From assembly GCA_946481735.1 (NCBI GenBank), contig CAMLOU010000001.1, positions 10,754 to 74,753 on the forward strand: a stretch of 64,000 nucleotides of DNA, in the 5' to 3' direction. A program made the position numbers and the translations under genes. Shown here in pieces: positions 61,814 through 64,000 of the stretch. Numbering within the stretch: position 1 is the first letter of the stretch; each line of letters begins with the position of its first letter. Under the pieces are notes generated by a model. The model saw nothing but the letters and a program-made list of their open reading frames with translations, did not search any database and was not told the origin of the DNA. This DNA is from an uncultured Cellvibrio sp. Lineage in GTDB: Bacteria; Pseudomonadota; Gammaproteobacteria; Pseudomonadales; Cellvibrionaceae.

Positions 61814-63307
61814 TTAGCCCGCTTTGGGGATATTGGCAACCAGACGCAGCGATGCAGTCAGTTCTTCCATTTGCAACCAGGGACGCATCCAGGCTACAGC
61901 GTTGTAAACGCCAGGCTGACCGGGAACTTCTTTTACTTCAACGCGTGCTTCCGCGAGTGGATAGCGTGCTTTCATTTCAGCACTGGCACCCGGGCTGCCG
62001 TTGACGTAATTGTTGATCCAACGATTCAGCCACTCTTCCGCTTCGGATGCTTCCATGAAGGAACCGATCTTGTCGCGCGCCATAACTTTCAGGAAGTGGG
62101 CAATACGTGACGTGGCCATGATGTAGGGCAGGCGAGCGGAAATTGCCGCGTTAGCCGTCGCATCCGGATCGTCGAATTTTTTCGGACGCTGGGTCGTCTG
62201 GGCACCAAAGAATACGGCGTAATCGGTATTCTTGTAGTGGCACAGTGGCAGGAATCCGAGTTTGCTCAGCTCTGCTTCGCGACGGTCAGTAATACCGATT
62301 TCGGTTGGGCATTTCTGGTCAACGTCACCGTCATCACTGACGAACACGTGGCTGGGCAGACCTTCGACCTTGCCGCCGCCTTCTGCACCGCGAATGCTGG
62401 TACACCAACCGTATTCGGCGTAGGCTTTGGTCAAGGTGGTGCCTAAAGCGTAAGCGGCGTTCATCCAGCAATAATCTTCATGATCAGTGGCTGTATGCTT
62501 GCCATCTTGGTTCAGAGCGACTTCTTCGAAGTTAAACGCTTCTACCGGCTTGGTTGCCGAACCGTAAGGCAGGCGAGCCAGAACGCGCGGCATCGCGAGG
62601 GTAACGAAGCGAGAATCTTCGCTGTCGCGGAAACTGCGCCATTGAATGTATTCAGCGGAGTCAAAGATTTTTTCCAGGTCACGTGGCTTGGACAATTCTG
62701 TGTAACTGTCGAAACCGAACATTTGCGGTGCAGCAGCAGAAATGAACGGACAGAAGCCCGCTGCAGCAACGTTGGACATCTTGGACAACAGGGAAATGTC
62801 ATCCGGATGGGAAGAGAATTCAAAATCACCAACCAGTGCGGCATAAGGCTGACCACCTGCGGTACCGAATTCACTTTCATAAATCTTTTTAAAGATTTGG
62901 CTTTGATCAAACTCTACGGCTTTCTCCAGATCGCGGCTCAATTCTTTCTTGCTGATGTTCAGCATACGAATCTTGAGTTGCGAACTGGTTTCCGAGTTCA
63001 TGACCAGATGACTTAAACCACGCCATGAGCCTTCGAGTTTTTGAAATTTCTCATTGTGCATCACAGCAGATAATTGCTTGGACATCGCCTTGTCAATCGC
63101 GGCGATGGCAGCATTGATGGTGACCGACAGGTTTTTGTCCCACTTGACGGTCCCTTTCATCGCTTCCTTTGTCAGCGTGCGCAAAAGCTCTTCGGTTTCG
63201 TCACGTGAGGTCTGCTTGGTAGCGGTAATTGCCTGTTCAAGAAAACTGAGCTCTTTGGCTTCCGCTTCTGCCGCCTGAGTGTCCAGTTGTTGTTCATTAT
63301 TCGCCAT
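61814..63307 (-). CDS. tssC: Type VI secretion sheath large subunit TssC
   Basis: The 497-residue protein (from ATG 63307, [16 protein letters not shown]) is the large sheath subunit. [43 protein letters not shown] and a late [20 protein letters not shown] are family signatures. With TssB it forms the contractile tube. The frame is open to 63349, but the ATG at 63307 with AGGGTGAT upstream fits better and overlaps tssB by 11 bases. Confidence 0.96.
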   Translation of the reverse strand: MANNEQQLDTQAAEAEAKELSFLEQAITATKQTSRDETEELLRTLTKEAMKGTVKWDKNLSVTINAAIAAIDKAMSKQLSAVMHNEKFQKLEGSWRGLSHLVMNSETSSQLKIRMLNISKKELSRDLEKAVEFDQSQIFKKIYESEFGTAGGQPYAALVGDFEFSSHPDDISLLSKMSNVAAAGFCPFISAAAPQMFGFDSYTELSKPRDLEKIFDSAEYIQWRSFRDSEDSRFVTLAMPRVLARLPYGSATKPVEAFNFEEVALNQDGKHTATDHEDYCWMNAAYALGTTLTKAYAEYGWCTSIRGAEGGGKVEGLPSHVFVSDDGDVDQKCPTEIGITDRREAELSKLGFLPLCHYKNTDYAVFFGAQTTQRPKKFDDPDATANAAISARLPYIMATSRIAHFLKVMARDKIGSFMEASEAEEWLNRWINNYVNGSPGASAEMKARYPLAEARVEVKEVPGQPGVYNAVAWMRPWLQMEELTASLRLVANIPKAG

Positions 63308-63827
63308 CTTTATCACCCTTGTTTTCACTTCCTTCAATACCGAGCTCACTGGACAGTGAGGACAACGCTGCGGTGTTGCTCAATACGTCTTCGAGAATGG
63401 ATTCCAGGTCTTCGGAACGATCTGCTTTAGTGAGCAGGTCGCGAAGTTTATTGCGGGTTTCCATGAGTTTCTTGAGCGGCTCAATTTGCTCTACGATTTT
63501 GTGCGGCTCAAAATCCTCCATGTTTTTGAAATCAAGGTTGACGGACATTTCGCTACCGTCACCTTCCAGCATATTCTCAACTTTCATGCGCAGTTGAGGA
63601 TTAACTTTCGACATAATATCGTTGAAGTTATCGCGATCAATTTGTGAGAACTTGCGCTCTTTCAGGGTTTTTTTACCATCGGCATTATCGCCGGAGTAGT
63701 CACCCATAACGCCCATCACAAATGGAATTTCCTTTTCAACGATAGCGCCGTTTGTTTCAAGGTCATAGGTAATATGAACCCTGGGTTTTCTTACGCGTTT
63801 CAGTTTGTCGTGAATGCTATCGGACAT
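63297..63827 (-). CDS. tssB: Type VI secretion sheath small subunit TssB
   Basis: The 176-residue protein has the TssB opening [23 protein letters not shown] and the conserved [13 protein letters not shown] and [15 protein letters not shown] segments. It pairs with TssC to build the sheath, and its C-terminal helix is where ClpV binds. It is coupled to tssC and lies 32 bases after tssA. Confidence 0.97.
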   Translation of the reverse strand: MSDSIHDKLKRVRKPRVHITYDLETNGAIVEKEIPFVMGVMGDYSGDNADGKKTLKERKFSQIDRDNFNDIMSKVNPQLRMKVENMLEGDGSEMSVNLDFKNMEDFEPHKIVEQIEPLKKLMETRNKLRDLLTKADRSEDLESILEDVLSNTAALSSLSSELGIEGSENKGDKDGE

Positions 63828-63859
63828 GATCCCTAATCCTCTTGGCTAGGTATGTTGAT

Positions 63860-64000
63860 TTAATCTTCATTACTTTTTACGCCAGTCAGCTCACTGTAGC
63901 GCTCTCGCGATGAAGAGTCTGGAATGAGCTCAACGATGAGTTCATTGAGCGGCATGTTCCCCCATTTTACAGCCTTTTCAAGGACATAGGAAACGGGGGA
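63860..64000 (-). CDS. tssA: TssA C-terminus (runs off right edge)
   Basis: The last 46 codons of a minus-strand gene end at 63860. They read PVSYVLEKAVKWGNMPLNELIVEL, the C-terminal pattern of TssA proteins (a helix with P-x-S and M-x-x-x-E-L-I), which organise baseplate and sheath assembly. The place directly before tssB is usual for tssA. The rest is outside the window. Confidence 0.82.
   Translation of the reverse strand, partial: SPVSYVLEKAVKWGNMPLNELIVELIPDSSSRERYSELTGVKSNED

Noticed and set aside
63308..63349. Longer TssC starting at 63349
   Set aside because: The extra 14 codons overlap tssB far more and lack a site; the ATG at 63307 gives the normal TssC head.
1..64000. tRNA genes, rRNA genes or CRISPR arrays
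   Set aside because: I found no cloverleaf with the T-loop consensus, no rRNA signature and no regularly spaced direct repeats, though by eye a divergent tRNA could be missed.

Overview
The window looks like chromosome of a Cellvibrio-type gammaproteobacterium (Cellvibrionaceae, related to Pseudomonas). The left end keeps the Pseudomonas order yciK-like SDR, mupP, ubiG, mtaD, gyrA, pheA, tyrA, cmk, but serC, hisC, aroA and rpsA are missing from it and sulfate and nucleotide-sugar genes are interposed. A rhombosortase-type GlyGly-CTERM tail, a secreted beta-helix protein and a GH15/phosphorylase-kinase-like protein also fit that family. The genus is inferred from gene order and protein style, not from a database search. 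I saw no rRNA, tRNA, CRISPR array or insertion sequence.

Layout. 1-3.2 kb (minus): SDR, MupP phosphatase, UbiG, MtaD deaminase. 3.5-8.4 kb (plus): gyrA, then pheA-tyrA for phenylalanine and tyrosine. 8.5-11 kb: cysD-cysN for sulfate activation; the matching reductase cysH is at 17 kb on the other strand. 11.1-16.9 kb: a ComEA-like HhH protein, pyrF-cmk, and a manB-galU-manC block supplying GDP-mannose and UDP-glucose. 18-31 kb: thrH, an RND pump with its adaptor, a PRC-barrel protein, a dienelactone hydrolase behind pabB, a lipoprotein, a DUF2339 membrane protein and a 2OG-Fe(II) oxygenase-like protein.

31.1-34.1 kb is an AT-rich accessory island on the minus strand, built of small immunity-like ORFs, a frameshifted gene and an ORF without a start codon that looks like the end of a polymorphic toxin. 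34.1-37.4 kb is a copper-tolerance operon (Cys/His-rich exported protein, TolC-like lipoprotein, multicopper oxidase) behind a MerR/CueR-type promoter with a 19-bp spacer. 37.5-41.7 kb: HPP membrane protein, GlyGly-CTERM cyclophilin, two small envelope proteins and a beta-helix protein.

41.7-45.3 kb is trkH with a short KdpD and a KdpE and no kdpFABC. 45.4-48.5 kb is a 1029-residue GH15-like protein. 48.9-53.9 kb is a tightly overlapped four-gene operon of exported TPR proteins with no assigned function. 54-64 kb is the sheath, baseplate and recycling half of a type VI secretion cluster (tssA-B-C-C'-E-F-G-H) with two different TssC paralogues; it runs off the right edge, and hcp, vgrG and tssJKLM are not in view.
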